A DNA stretch of 64,000 bases, taken from the NCBI RefSeq assembly GCF_947242115.1, contig NC_074716.1, forward strand, positions 19,784,090 to 19,848,089, in the 5' to 3' direction. The notes under the pieces were generated by a model. That model worked only from the letters and a program-made list of their open reading frames with translations. It made no database searches and was not told the DNA's origin. The DNA comes from Biomphalaria glabrata (lineage: Eukaryota; Mollusca; Gastropoda; Planorbidae). A program made the translations under genes and the position numbers. Positions 25,501 through 37,528 of this stretch are shown piece after piece (the stretch's first letter is position 1; the number at the start of each line of letters is the position of its first letter).

Positions 25501-28500
25501 AATCACTAAAAGACCCCCCTCCCTTTTCAATTGTACATTTAATATTTAATAAGCATAAGGTTTCCTACATTTCTTTATTTATGAACAGATCCAAGAACCC
25601 GATTTAGATTGGAGAGAGTATTAACCAACAGAAAATAAATCTTATTGTAGATGATTAGATTGAATGAGTAGGGAAGAGAGCATTAGACAATACAAGAATA
25701 AGTGTCTGGAGATAAAGTGTCTCAGGATTAAATTACACAAATAAAATGAATGAGTTTCTATGGTTTCACCACCATTGCCATCATAGTTTAAATATGATTT
25801 TAAAAATTTTGAAGATGAAACAGCTGCTTATGGTTTTCTGAACAATTAAAAAGGCATATTGCATGTATTTACATATAAATCATTTTTAAAATAGAATAAA
25901 AAAAAATAGGCAGTTTGTCAAGTGTTAAAATTTATGAACAATTCCAAAAAGCAGTCAATAAAGATTTCTATTTCTCATACAATGTCTTTTAATGAGAATA
26001 ATGCTCAAATAATTCAAGGTGAAAGCTATTCAGATTTAAACTAATAAATGGAGCCCCTCTTTCTGTTATTAGAAACTTTGATTCCTTAAGGCAAAAGAAA
26101 AGTAAAAACTATTTCAAACATTATTATAATACACATCTTAAAATTCTCCCTCAGGTGATTTTGTTAGATCATTAAATTTAATAAGTAAAAAAAAAACAAG
26201 AGTATTAGTTTTAAAAATTGTAAAAATAAAAAAAAAAACAAATGCTTCAACAAACTTACCTATAGTAAGTGTCACATCGCCCAATATAAAAGAGTACTTG
26301 GGCTTAGCTAAGGCTAAAATTGGTGGAACCCTTTTGTTATGTTTATAATTGAAACGATCAGGAATTTCTTCAGCTTTAAAGACTTGATAATTTTTGGATT
26401 CACTTTGACTTTTCAACTGGTTGTAAACTTCATCCAGCTTGCCTAAAAAAAAATTTAAAAAGTGTCGATTTCTCTATTCACAGTATCTATATGTGACATT
26501 TTACTGCAGTCCTTTTGGCACTGCCATTTTGACAAGGGCCATTTCGGCAGAAGTTCTAATGATAATTTTTAGAAAAAAAATTAAAATATTTTTATACAGT
26601 AAACATAAAAAAAAAATGGTTTTAATAGAAGTTTTGACTACTTCATGAATGTATATTATAAACTTTTATATTTCAGATTCTTACCCAAGACAATACTATT
26701 GACTTCCTTCCACCCATAAATTAGAGACAAGGAGTGCAAAACACATCTATCTTTTTTGTGTGTAAAATATTAAGTTAAATAAACAAATTTTTGAGTGAAC
26801 AAAAAATAGCATCATTTTTGTTATCAATATTTCCTTTTGTTTTTGAACAAAAATTATACAAAAAACTTAAAGCCAAAATATAATGGACAAAAATAATAAT
26901 TGTTCTTTACATACTAAATATTTTTGAACACAAACACCTACAAAACATAGAAATGTATCATTCTTTTTCAATGCTTAAATAAACATATAAAATGTGGCTA
27001 CAACGTTTTGGGACAAAATGTGCAGCGCCAAAATGGAGGCACCAAAATGACCACACCATAATGTCCCTGCTTCATCACTATTTATTCACACAGTATAACT
27101 GTTAAGAGAAAAATAGAATGAAAGAGACAAATGAAATTTTGCTTTCATTACTAGAACAAAAAGACTCTACATGGATTAGTTGATAAAGCCAAATCCTAAG
27201 AAATCAAATAGTTGTGTGATTGGTCATAGACCCATTTCCATTTTTTTAAATTTCATTTGGGATTTTTTTGTTACCTATGAGTTTTTCCCCAAACTAGTTT
27301 CTTAGCAATAGTCTATGCTTTATTTAAATCATTTTTTCATGAACTTTACCTATCTACATTGAAAATCTAATTAGAAAAAAAACCTTTCAGGTTGACATTG
27401 ATTTATACACCTAAAAAAAGCTCTCCCCTGTTAATTAAATAACAACTTCGACCCAATCAATACAAAGTACTTGCCACAACATTCATTTAAACCTTATGTT
27501 TTAATTTTGAAAGAAAACTTAAATAGTGTTTTAAATGTGGGCAACAAAAGAAGCTGTGGATCACTCAAAAAAAAAAAACTATGACAAAATGTAATTGATC
27601 TACTAGTTTTTATTTACTATTAAGACATCCAAAAGCTCACAATAGAGTTCTTAAGCACTGTATGGCAATGAGTCATCAACTTATGTGAAGCAAGAGTGAA
27701 AATTAAATTCATTTCACAAGCACTGCCTTAGATGGATCCTGAAATGACATGTATAACAGCACACTTGCTGGAACTGGTCTTCCCAACATCTTCACCATCC
27801 TCAGACAAGCCTCCTATATTGGCTTGGTTATGTCCACTGGATGGAGGATGGATGTATTCTTAAAGTTATTCTTTATGAAAGCTCATGATGAACACAATAA
27901 AAACTGATCAACACAATGTTGTTACTAGTCATTGTCTTGTAGCACAAAACTGCTGGCAGACAACTAAACCGTTGTAGGTGTAATATATATTATCTGATAA
28001 AACTTCTAATAACTTAAATAACTTCTTTTTGTGAACAAAAATAGAACTTTATTTATAAACATAGACAAAAATTACTTGTTATAAAATGAAAAAAATGTAG
28101 TAGACTTTAGTAATAATATTTTTAACAAAATCTAACTCACTACAATAACACAACCTTTCAGTCTCACGTTCTGGAGTCATCTGTCCAAATGATGACAATG
28201 CTACCTATGTTGCATCATTCACAACTAATCGCTAGCCTCTTCCCACTGTCACCATAGAAACACACACACATTCCACAACACACAACCTCTGAAATATGAA
28301 TGTAATCAAACAGGATCTCAAAGCAGTGGAAACAATGTTGACTATTAGGAAGAACTAGCCCTAGACTAAAGCAGTGAAAACAGTGTTGACTATTGGGAAG
28401 AACTAGCCCTAGACTAAAGCAGTGGAAACAGTGTTGACTATTGGGAAGAACTAGCCCTAGACTAAAGCAGTGGAAACAGTGTTGACTATTGGGAAGAACT

Positions 28501-30218
28501 AGCCCTAGACTAAAGCAGTGGAAACAGTGTTGACTATTGGGAAGAACTAGCCCTAGACTAAGCAGTGGACACAGTGTTGACTATTGGGAAGAACTAGCCC
28601 TAGACTAAGCAGTGGAAACAGTGTTGACTATTGGGAAGCCCTAGCCCTAGACCAAACTTTGTGAAGAAAGTAACAAAGAAAGCTATGGACAGCAGACTAG
28701 GTATTGGCCTCAGCTCTGGAAAAAAAGCAAGACAAACAAAAAAGGGCCTCTACAATCAAACAAAACCTTTACCAACATTGTATGAGGAAGGAAAGGTCTC
28801 TTTATACAGTCACATAAAAAAAATGCTCTCCAAGTCGAACCACTGATGTTCTACAACTGAAGGAGCCCAACAAAGACACCATAGTCATTATTATTATTAA
28901 AGTTACTATCTCTATAGCAAAAGCCTTTAAGATTCAATCATTTACTTTCTGTGCCATAAATATTTTTGAGAAAAGTGATTCAGCAAATTAACTTTATGTT
29001 GTTTTTTTTAAACAATGAATGAATTTGTAAGTTTCTTTAAAGGGTACTAAAAATACCACATTTGTTTATACTAAACAAGATATTCATACATTATATACTT
29101 CTAAATACCATTGGTAGAATTGCTCATGCAAAGAATATAGGTAGAAATACCTAGAACCCTAAATTTGATTTCTTATAGACCCAAACATATTTTCATTGTT
29201 TGGCAGTTTAACTCATTCTTTGGTACTAAATAGCTAAAATGACAATTGTGTGACTTAATTACTTTTAGTATTGAAATCCCCTATTTCAAATACAAGTAAT
29301 AAGTATAGTCAGAACATTGAAATTTCAATTACCTTCTTTTGGAAATATTGACAAACTGGAGTAAGGGCCATTACCACTTCCTAAATATTCAAAGCTTGCA
29401 GGATCTACAATGTCATTCAAGTCTATAAAATTTTCTTTTGTTATTTCAGACATCCCATGATCACTTGTGATAATGATATTAATGTCATCTAGCAAATCTT
29501 TTTCAGCAAGTTTTGCTAAGAGGTATTTGAGCCCATTATCCACCTCTTCAATTTTCTTGGTTATATTAACAGAATTTGGGCCATATTTGTGTCCAGTAGA
29601 ATCAGGTTCTGGAAAGTACAGCAAGCCCAAGTTGATAGGAAACTCTGATGTAAACCAGTTAACAATGGTATCTACTGCCTCATTAAATAAAATATTGTCC
29701 TCATAGGACATTGTCAGAGTAGGTTTCATAAACTTCACTAGATTTTCACTTCCCCACCACATAATGCTTCCACTTCTGCCATGCGATTTTTGAAACTGAT
29801 TTGTAACCCAAATTGGTTCCCCACCAGCATCATAATATCTTGGGTCATTTTGATAGTCAGGCTGTATAAATTTGGGAATAAAAGGTTTGCTTATGTTGGG
29901 ATCTTTGATGTAATTATCAAGTACACCATGACTTTCTGGATACAAGCCAGTTACCATTGACCAGTGGTTTGGTAAGGTATTAGTTGGAAAGACATTTTTC
30001 AATCCATCTTTTGCATACACTCCTGACTCCATTAATTTTTTTAAAGTAGGAATCTCAGCATGAGTTTCAGTTAAGTAATTCCATCGAAAGCCATCAAATG
30101 AAATCAATAATAATGAATATTCTTTTTCTGAATGACCACTGCTTAAATGCAGTAAATATATAATTGCGATGAAAAGATGCATTGATCTAGATGTAGATCT
30201 GTTTGATTTAAAACACAT
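22560..30218 (-). CDS. Ectonucleotide pyrophosphatase/phosphodiesterase, ENPP4/5-like (gene A)
   Basis: Four minus-strand exons: 30218-29333, 26442-26260, 25042-24812, 22798-22560, all GT-AG and all phase 1, giving 512 residues. Type I membrane ectoenzyme that hydrolyses extracellular nucleotide phosphodiester bonds. A hydrophobic signal lies near residues 14-28; the second ATG at residue 13 (30180-30182) would place it at the very N-terminus and may be the true start. Two-zinc site residues are all present: D42 (FDGFRW), nucleophile T81 (FPTNTLPNHW), D206 and H210 (EPDSTGH), D253 and H254 (TSDHGM), H360 (GNHGYDN). One transmembrane helix lies at about 435-453, followed by a basic stop-transfer RRR and an acidic cytoplasmic tail (ADDDDEFDDAN). 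The closest recalled relatives are ENPP4 and ENPP5; the exact member is uncertain. Confidence 0.92.
23225..24080 (+). mobile_element. LINE 3' part, RTE-like reverse transcriptase C-terminus
   Basis: Lies in the last intron of ENPP gene A, opposite strand. Upstream frames give FTYLGSTIASNLDLD, then an open stretch 23398-23850 with STLLYGSESW, CLRRISWRDHV, KLRWLGHV, RIPKDILYAELVEG and WEEIVKDQSAWRQ. These are the typical C-terminal landmarks of endonuclease/reverse-transcriptase LINEs. 5'-truncated, with at least one frame change near 23400. Confidence 0.8.
24310..24580. repeat. Degenerate short tandem repeat (actacaga-type) with a C run
   Basis: Irregular units such as cactacagac and tcacttcagacatc recur through the segment, with about 14 C at 24367-24380. 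The open frame across it (24317-24592) is a low-complexity artefact. Confidence 0.7.
27705..27905 (+). mobile_element. Decayed LINE fragment, RTE-like C-terminus
   Basis: Plus-strand reading CLRWILK, then LLYWLGYVHWMEDGCILKVILYES is a worn version of the CLRRIS...LRWLGHV...RIPKDILYAEL block at 23.5 kb. It lies in the first intron of ENPP gene A. Confidence 0.6.
28318..28652. repeat. 48-bp minisatellite, about 7 copies
   Basis: Units of 47-48 bp reading aaagcagtggaaacagtg, ttgactattgggaag, aactagccctagact. Nearly identical, with 1-bp length changes in the last copies. Located in the first intron of ENPP gene A. Confidence 0.93.
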
Positions 30219-31732
30219 TTTTCAAAAATTTCTTCTAAGATCTTTCACTGACACTGAGAAGATGGTTTAAAAAAGTAGACCTAGAGTCTATTTGAAACTT
30301 ATGCTAGATTTATTAGATTCTAGTTAGTAGATCTAGTAGTCTTTAGATCTAGTAGTATTAGATATAGATTATAGATCTATAAATAGCTTAAACTGTATAT
30401 TATAATATTTCTAAATCATTAATACTTTTTAACTAGACTCTATAATATTATTACATTATTATTATATAATTAATTATTAATTAATTAATAATAATGATCT
30501 GAACTCTTAGACTAGATTAGATCTATTATTATAATTATTTTTTATTCTTCAGATCATAGATTAAAAATGATTGATTGATCATAATCTTTCATATTCAATA
30601 AAAATTAAAATAATTTTTAAAATTTCATGACAGGGAGGACGAGGTTGTTGGATGATCATGAAACTGAAAGACACAATGATAGTAAATAAATGATACTGTA
30701 TAACTGATTGTTGAACTTGATTTTGATAGAACTCAAGAATATTCTATTTAGTCAGATCTGTCTAGATCTAGATAAACTATATTTATTATTTTATATTAAC
30801 ATCTGTCATCTAGTCTAGATCTAAATCTATCAACTACTTAGGCTTAGGCGCCTTCTTAGGACTAAGACTCAAAACTGACTTAGATCTAGATTATCTAGAT
30901 CTAGTGCTCACTGATGATACTGATGATTACTGATCTAGTTAAGTTACTAGTATCTAGAATTCTAGATTCTAGCTTAGGCTTTTGAAAAAGTATTCCTAAA
31001 CTAAGTCAGTAAAAACTTAAAAAGTAGATAAGCAGATAAGTCTAGTCAAGTTTTAGTCTACTCAGTGACTCACATTTACCTTAGTCTCACTACTTGACAC
31101 TCACTACAAATAATAATATTTACTAATAGTACTATTTAGTTTTTAGATCTAAATTCTATTATTAGTTTTTTCTTAATTGTTATCATATTATTATGTTGGG
31201 CATAGAGATTGGGGTTATATCTAGATCTACATCTAAAAATATAGATCTAAGACTAGACTAGACTACTAGATCTAGATCTAATCTAGATTCTAGATCTACA
31301 TTCTTGACAAAAGTAAAAGTTGACATCTTAGAGTTTAGAAACAAACATTGCGAAGCAGTTGTTATGATTACAGCGTTGATAACCGGAAAGCTCTCCTCTA
31401 GCTAGAAATAATTTTTTGCTACGACATTTCTGCTTTCCGTATGTGGATGTGGTATTTTGTATGTTTACAAACATGAAACAAGTTTAACAAGGCAAGCTAG
31501 AAATAAAGCTAGATTCAGTGTCGTTCAGGGGCTTTCTATGTAAAGTTAATAAGTTTCACTTAAGTTTTTGTTAAAATTAAATTGGCGACATATTTTCTAT
31601 TTTGGAAAGGTAAATTTAAAATTAAAGATTCTACTCTCTAAACTCTAGGCCACTCTTTCTCTAGTTACTAGATCTAGTACTAGTTACTACGTCTCTACGT
31701 ACATACATATATTAAACATAAATGAATAACAG

Positions 31733-31895
31733 CACCAGGGACCAAGTTTTTAAGAGAGAAAGTAGTGAATTAAAATGCTACGAAAATAAGGGCATGCGCC
31801 GACCGAGGCTCGAACCTGTGACACTGGATTCGACACCACCGCCTAGCGATAACGCACCAAGCAAAACTAGCCTCTAGACCATCGGAATGTCCAAA
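31733..31895 (-). repeat. tRNA-like SINE, family S3
   Basis: gaccgaggctcgaacctgtg contains the reverse complement of a B box (GGTTCGAGCC). It is followed by ccgcctagcgataacgcacc and preceded by ccagggaccaagtttttaag. A diverged second copy lies at 41999-42111 with the same order of blocks. Confidence 0.6.
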
Positions 31896-32284
31896 AAAAC
31901 ATTCTTCTGATCCAGAGTCATTTCGCCTGTATGCAAATTACCACCCCAGTGGTCAAAGGTCACAAGCTCCAGCTAGCCCCTCCCCCACCCTCGCAGCATC
32001 CGTTCACTAACAACTTCGATAGAGCAGACACAGACAGCCGTTAGGCATGTAATAGACAAACGATGGCTACAAATGATAAGCCTAAGACTAAGAAGTGTTT
32101 GTGCATACTCCATATTAAAGGGGCCTTAACTGTAGTGCAGCATAGGTATCTGCTTGTTTATAAGATAAAATTTCTATCAAGATCTACACTAGTACCAGTA
32201 GACATTTCAATTGTGACTAGACAAATCCAGCATTTAGAGTTCTAGATTTAATAATTATAGCTTTTATATAGCACTACTTTCATG

Positions 32285-32465
32285 CTTGTGGCATGCTCAG
32301 AGCGCTATGGTTCAATCTCATTTGTGGACCATTGGGAGGGATATCTTGGAGAATGTTTTCTGTGCTTAGTAAACACAACATTGGTCGAGTCTGGTGATGA
32401 ACCTCGAGCCCCCTTCATAGGTAGCCAAGTTCAAGCGTACTTAGCCTCTCGACCATGCCTTCATT
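32285..32465 (-). repeat. Possible tRNA-like SINE, unassigned
   Basis: gatgaacctcgagccccctt, ttagcctctcgaccatgcct resembles the reverse complement of a tRNA-like head, with a body on its left (cattgggagggatatcttgg). No second copy in the window, so the call is weak. Confidence 0.35.
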
Positions 32466-32774
32466 TCATCAAACAATGTATCAGCTATGTAGCTTCATAA
32501 ATTAACTTTATAGTATTAACTTTGGGTCCTTTGCTTTATTCTTAATGAGAAAAAAAAAAAAAAAAAAAAAATTTAAAGAATATTATTGTGAGATCTATAA
32601 ATATATTTACAACTTTTATGCATTTCAGTGATTGAACAATGTGAATGTTGGAGTTTGAATTTCAATTAACCTTGAAATTAAAATGAAGATCTTGTTGAAA
32701 AAGGCATGATGTTTGACATTATAACCTAAGCCAAGACACAAGTGTTCAAGTATTTCAAAGCACTTTCAATAATT

Positions 32775-35700
32775 ATGAAGTGTACAGTTTTCATTAGCAT
32801 ATTTTCTCTTCTCATGATTACTCAACTGTTGCTATACTGGCATGTGACTCTAAACAATAATAAATATCTTCTAATTGTTTTATTTGATGGATTCCGCTGG
32901 GATTATTTGAACCGAACTGAAACTCCACATTTCAAATCCATTATAAATAATGGAGTCTATGCAACTGAAGGTCTAAACAATGAATTTGTTACGTCCACAT
33001 TAACCAACCATTGGTCTATAGTGACTGGACTTCACCCTGAGAGTCATGGTATCATTGAGAATGAAATGTTTGATGAAGAAATCAACAAGACTTACATACC
33101 TTTATACAGAGATAAGAATGCTCACAATGATCCAAGATATTATGACACTGGTGTAGAACCTATTTGGGTTACTAATCAATTGCAAAGAGCTGATGGAAGG
33201 ACTGGAAGTATTATGTGGTGGGGAGCAGAAAATGAAGTAAAAGGAATTCGGCCGAACTATCACATGCCCTTGGATTTGAATGTTGATTATTACTTTAGAA
33301 TCGATGAAATGATTCGATGGTTCACACTCTCAAAACCAATAAATCTAGGACTTCTGTATTTTTCAGAGCCTGACCACACTGCACATTTAAGTGGACCTGA
33401 TTCTGAAAATGTGACTCAAATGATTAAATACGCTGACGACCTTGTAGGTTATCTCATTAAACAGTTAAAGGATAAAGACCTAATTGATACAATGGATGTG
33501 ATCATCACTAGTGATCATGGATTTGCATCTGTTTCAAAAACAAGATTAATCAATCTGGACAAGTTTGTAGATCCTAATTTGTATCATATGGTCCATTACA
33601 CACCTGTGGCAGCTATTATTCCTAACAAAGGTATTTTGTTTGGTTCATATTTATATAGAAAACTATACCATATTTTCATGCATATAACCTGTGGGTTATA
33701 CAAGTTTTAACAAATGAATGGCAGCTATGCAGAGTCTACAAAGGTGCAGGTTTTACAAACCTTACAAAATTAATTTTCTCATAAACATAACATAATGGAA
33801 ACTATGGACAAACCAGTGGGTCTATATACCTCCTATAGTTCGCTGTTGTGTTTGTGAAATGTACATTAGAAAGTTTTATGAACATCTCATTATAAACCTC
33901 AAGAAAACAATAGTACTGGTGCAGCAGAGAATCTTTAATATACCAGTAATCAATTGCAACAAGATTTGAACAAGTTGGGTATAAAAGGTTGCAGGTTGTG
34001 TGATTTTGTTTTTACATATTTAGTAATTTATGCAGTGTATATGCATGAAAATATGGTGATTCTGATGCCATTAGCCTGTATTTTGTAATGTCAGCAAGTT
34101 GTAGATTTGTAAAGCTTGGCTGCTGAATTTTTATACTTCTTAAGATCCAATGGACACCTATCTGGTCATGTGGTATACCCTTGGGATTGCCATTGTGATA
34201 GTCCCGCGTTCAAACCCTGCCTGTTCTCATTCTCTTCTATCTGTCCTGCGGGAGGTTTGGACTTAGACTTAGAATTAGGTCCTCCCGCGCCGTTCGGCAC
34301 ATTGGGCGGCAAGCTATCTCCATAAAGATGAGGTTTGGACAAGGGCTAAAAACTATGTCCAAAGGAAATTCCAAAATTGAATTTAAAAAAAATGGGGTTT
34401 GGGATTTCCATTCAAAATCTTAAGATATCTTTTAAGTATTTCGTAATCCTGTGAGATCTTTTGTGAAGGAAAGTAAATAAATGTGTATGCCTTTGTGTTG
34501 GCTACATGACACTCTTAATAATCATTAACTGTTGGCCTCACAAATCTTCTCTATTGATATTCTCAAAGGAAAGGACCAGGCCAGTAGAAAAATAATGAAC
34601 CTACAGTAAGGTGAAAATCATGTTTACAAATTTGGGAATATTTTTTAATTACAATTTTTTTTTTTTTTTGGTGACCACTTTACCCTGTTATAGATCATAG
34701 ATTGAAGGTTGTTAAATGCAGAATGCAATATTATTAATATAAAGTGGTACATAGAATGTATGAATGCTGAAACATGTCTAAATCCTTACAATATATTAAC
34801 AGGCATGGAAGAGGAAGTTTACAATAAACTAAAAGAACATTCTGAACAGAATCATTTTCAAGTTTATAAGAAGTCAGAGCTTCCAGAAAGATTACATTAC
34901 AAACACAACAAGAGAGTGACTCCTATCATTGCTATTGCTGATATTACTTACTCTTTTATCAGCCAAATGCCAGAAGAGAATTTTACACAAGGTTAGTAAG
35001 AATATAAAGCATTAAAATTCTTTAGCCTGTTACAACTTTTCATCCCTTAGAGTTACATTTATTTTGTCAAATAGATTTAAATGATCTAGATATTTTTTTA
35101 TCATCTAGATATTTATTGTAATTTTTTTTGCTCATTTGCTATTCAATGGTGTCATTGACCAAGGAGTGTTATTTTTTACTTAACTAATGACTTAATCTTA
35201 TTATTATTTCTAGGTCTTAATAACGGTAACGGTTAAATGTTTTGTTTTTTTAGAAAAATCACATCTTTTTCTTAATATTTGTTTGACTCCAGGCATGGTT
35301 AGCCAGTGGTAAAAAAATCTATCTTGTCTGATTATGTTGAGCAATTAAACTTATGCTTATGTTCTTCTAGTTATTTATATTATGTTCTTTTATTTTTTGA
35401 CTACTTAGCCTCTCCTCCACTACTAGAACCCAGGCCATATACACTTCAACACCACTAAGCTCATAGTTAAATCATAGTTAAATCAGATTTGGTCTTAAAT
35501 TCTAGCAAAGATGTAATCTACACCATCAGGCACCAAAGTGGACCATCAATTATTGAATTGAGATTTTAAAAAAAATTGTGCCTTCAGTTCTATCTGGAAG
35601 TTAAGCTATGAAATAGTTTATCAAAGTTTGGATATTTAATAAACAAAGCAAAATTTGCTGCATAAAGTTCAGTAAAAGAATAAATACCTTTCAGCAATGT

Positions 35701-37300
35701 TCTCTTGAATTATTTTTGTTTGTGTAATATTTTGTTATTTAAAAGGAAAAAGTCTTTCTTGTTTTTTTATATCACAAACAGCTGGTAACCATGGTTATGA
35801 CAATAAGTATCACGATATGCATCCATTTTTTATGGCCTTTGGACCTTCCTTCAAACAAAATGTGAAGGTAAAGACTTTCTTCAGTGTTGACCTCTATCCA
35901 TTGATGTGCCACTTGCTCAACATTGTGCCACAGCCAAACAATGGCAGCATGGATAATGTTGCTGTATTACTAGAGGATGAACAAAGCCACACAGGCAGCA
36001 TTTACTCTGCATCATGTAAGTTACACTAAGTCAGGTTATCTACACACAATGCTTATTACAAAAACTTATTTAATATCTATTTTAAAATTCTTAAATCCTT
36101 TAAAGCAGTGGCCATTTAGAGGATTTTATATTGTATTCAACATTTTTAAAAAGAGATTTTTGTCATCTAGACAAACCATTGCTAATTGTAAATAATGCAC
36201 TAATGGATATAAGCCTATTGCATATGCTCTGGTAATGTGAAAGATGATTGATACAAAAAAATTAAGTATTATTTACTCGTTCATTTGATCAGCTTTAGTG
36301 ATAGACAACTTAATGAATTGCTTTACTTTAGTGATTGACAACTTAATGAATTGTTTAGCTTTAGTGATAGACAATTTATTAAATTGTTTAGCTTTAGTGA
36401 TAGACAATTTAATAAATTGTTTAGCTTTAGTGATTGACAACTTAATAAATTGCTTAGCTTAAGTGATTGACAACTTAATGAATTGCTTAGCTTTAGTGAT
36501 TGACAACGTAATGAATTGCATAGCTTTAGTGATTGCTTAGCTTTAGTGATTGACAACTTAATGAATTGCTTAGCTTTAGTGATTGACAACTTAATGAATT
36601 GCTTAGCTTTATTGATTGACAACTTAATGAATCACTTAGCTTTATTGATTGACAACTTAATGAATTGCTTAGCTTTAGTGATTGACAACGTAATGAATTG
36701 CATAGCTTTAGTGATTGCTTAGCTTTAGTGATTGACAACTTAATGAATTGCTTAGCTTTAGTGATTGACAACTTAATGAATCACTTAGCTTTAGTGATTG
36801 ACAACTTAATGAATTGCTTAACTTTAGTGATTGACAACTTAATGAATCACTTAGCTTTATTGATTGACAACTTAATGAATTGCTTAGCTTTATTGATTGA
36901 CAACTTAATGAATTGCTTAGATTTAGTGATTGACAACTTAATGAATTGCTTAGCTTTAGTGATTGACAACTTAATGAATTGCTTAGCTTTATTGATTGAC
37001 AACTTAATGAATTGCTTAGCTTTATTGATTGACAACTTAATGAATTGCTTAGCTTTAGTGATTGACAACTTAATGATTTGCTTAGCTTTAGTGATTGACA
37101 ACTTAATGAATCACTTAGCTTTAGTGATTGACTACTTCTCTAATTCTAACCTTCTTTGTTTTATTCTTTCAGATTTAATATATTTACTGATTATAGCTGT
37201 CATCATCTTAGTATTTACAAGTTTCAATTATGGCTATAGAAAGTGTCCTTTTAACCCTAAAATATCAACAACAAGGTATTATTCCCAGCTGCCTAGTTAG
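32775..37300 (+). CDS. Ectonucleotide pyrophosphatase/phosphodiesterase, ENPP4/5-like (gene B)
   Basis: Four exons: 32775-33630, 34803-34991, 35782-36015, 37173-37300, all GT-AG and phase 1 as in gene A, giving 468 residues. ATG 32775 is the first in-frame ATG; the frame extends upstream without one. It starts with a hydrophobic signal or anchor (residues 3-22). Catalytic and zinc residues are all present: D38 (FDGFRW), T75 (VTSTLTNHW), D200 and H204 (EPDHTAH), D247 and H248 (TSDHGF), H352 (GNHGYDN). The proline usual after the nucleophile (TLPNH) is threonine here. A transmembrane helix at about 428-445 is followed by a short tail of about 23 residues, unlike the acidic tail of gene A. Same predicted role: cell-surface hydrolysis of nucleotides. 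Confidence 0.92.
34150..34275 (+). repeat. tRNA-derived SINE, family S2
   Basis: Plus-strand copy: gtcccgcgttcaaaccctgc (B box GTTCAAACC) then gtcctgcgggaggtttggac. The right end differs from other copies (cgttcggcacattgggcggc), suggesting another repeat joined on. Lies in the first intron of ENPP gene B. Confidence 0.7.
36285..37133. repeat. 33-bp minisatellite in the last intron of ENPP gene B
   Basis: About 26 units of 33 bp (gattgacaacttaatgaatt then gcttagctttagt). Because 33 bp is 11 codons, long stop-free frames run along both strands (plus: LVIDNLMNCLA repeated). A shortened unit recurs 182 bp apart (gacaacgtaatg at 36502 and 36684), showing a higher-order duplication. The array ends about 40 bp before the last exon. 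Confidence 0.95.
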
Positions 37301-37522
37301 CCAAGTCAGACCTCTGTGAAGAGTATTGTTGAACAGTCATTTTATTTTACATTTATTTTGAGCTAGACAAAGGATCTGAGATTCACAATTTTACTTAATT
37401 GTTCAAACATCAGAAATTTAATGTATTATTTATTTCACTGTGTATGTGTCTTTACCTCTGTGATATGTGCATGAGGCAACTAGTATGCAAGTTGGTTAGT
37501 TTGTTAAAAAAAATATTCTGAA

Positions 37523-37528
37523 AATAAA
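37523..37528 (+). terminator. Poly(A) signal of ENPP gene B
   Basis: AATAAA about 220 bp after the stop codon at 37300, the first good hexamer in the presumed 3' UTR. Confidence 0.5.

Larger units (their letters stand above)
30219..32774. promoter_or_regulatory. Shared 5' flank of the head-to-head ENPP genes
   Basis: About 2.56 kb separates the two start codons, which point away from each other, so both promoters must lie here. The left part (30240-31320) is packed with agatct/ctaga words. The segment 31340-31560 has more CpGs than its surroundings (gcgaagcag, cagcgttgataaccgg). No TATA or initiator is convincing. An A run lies at 32551-32570, and two SINE-like pieces lie at 31733 and 32285. 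Confidence 0.4.

Noticed and set aside
28631-28846. 71-codon open frame after the 48-bp repeat
   Set aside because: Starts inside the minisatellite and has no recognisable motif; probably part of a decayed repeat in an ENPP intron.
32742-32774. Upstream extension of ENPP gene B
   Set aside because: The frame is open but begins with GTG; the first ATG, at 32775, directly precedes the hydrophobic signal.
36323-37101. Minus-strand repeat proteins (AKQFIKLSI type)
   Set aside because: Shadow of a 33-bp minisatellite lacking stops; no start context, splice partners or family resemblance.
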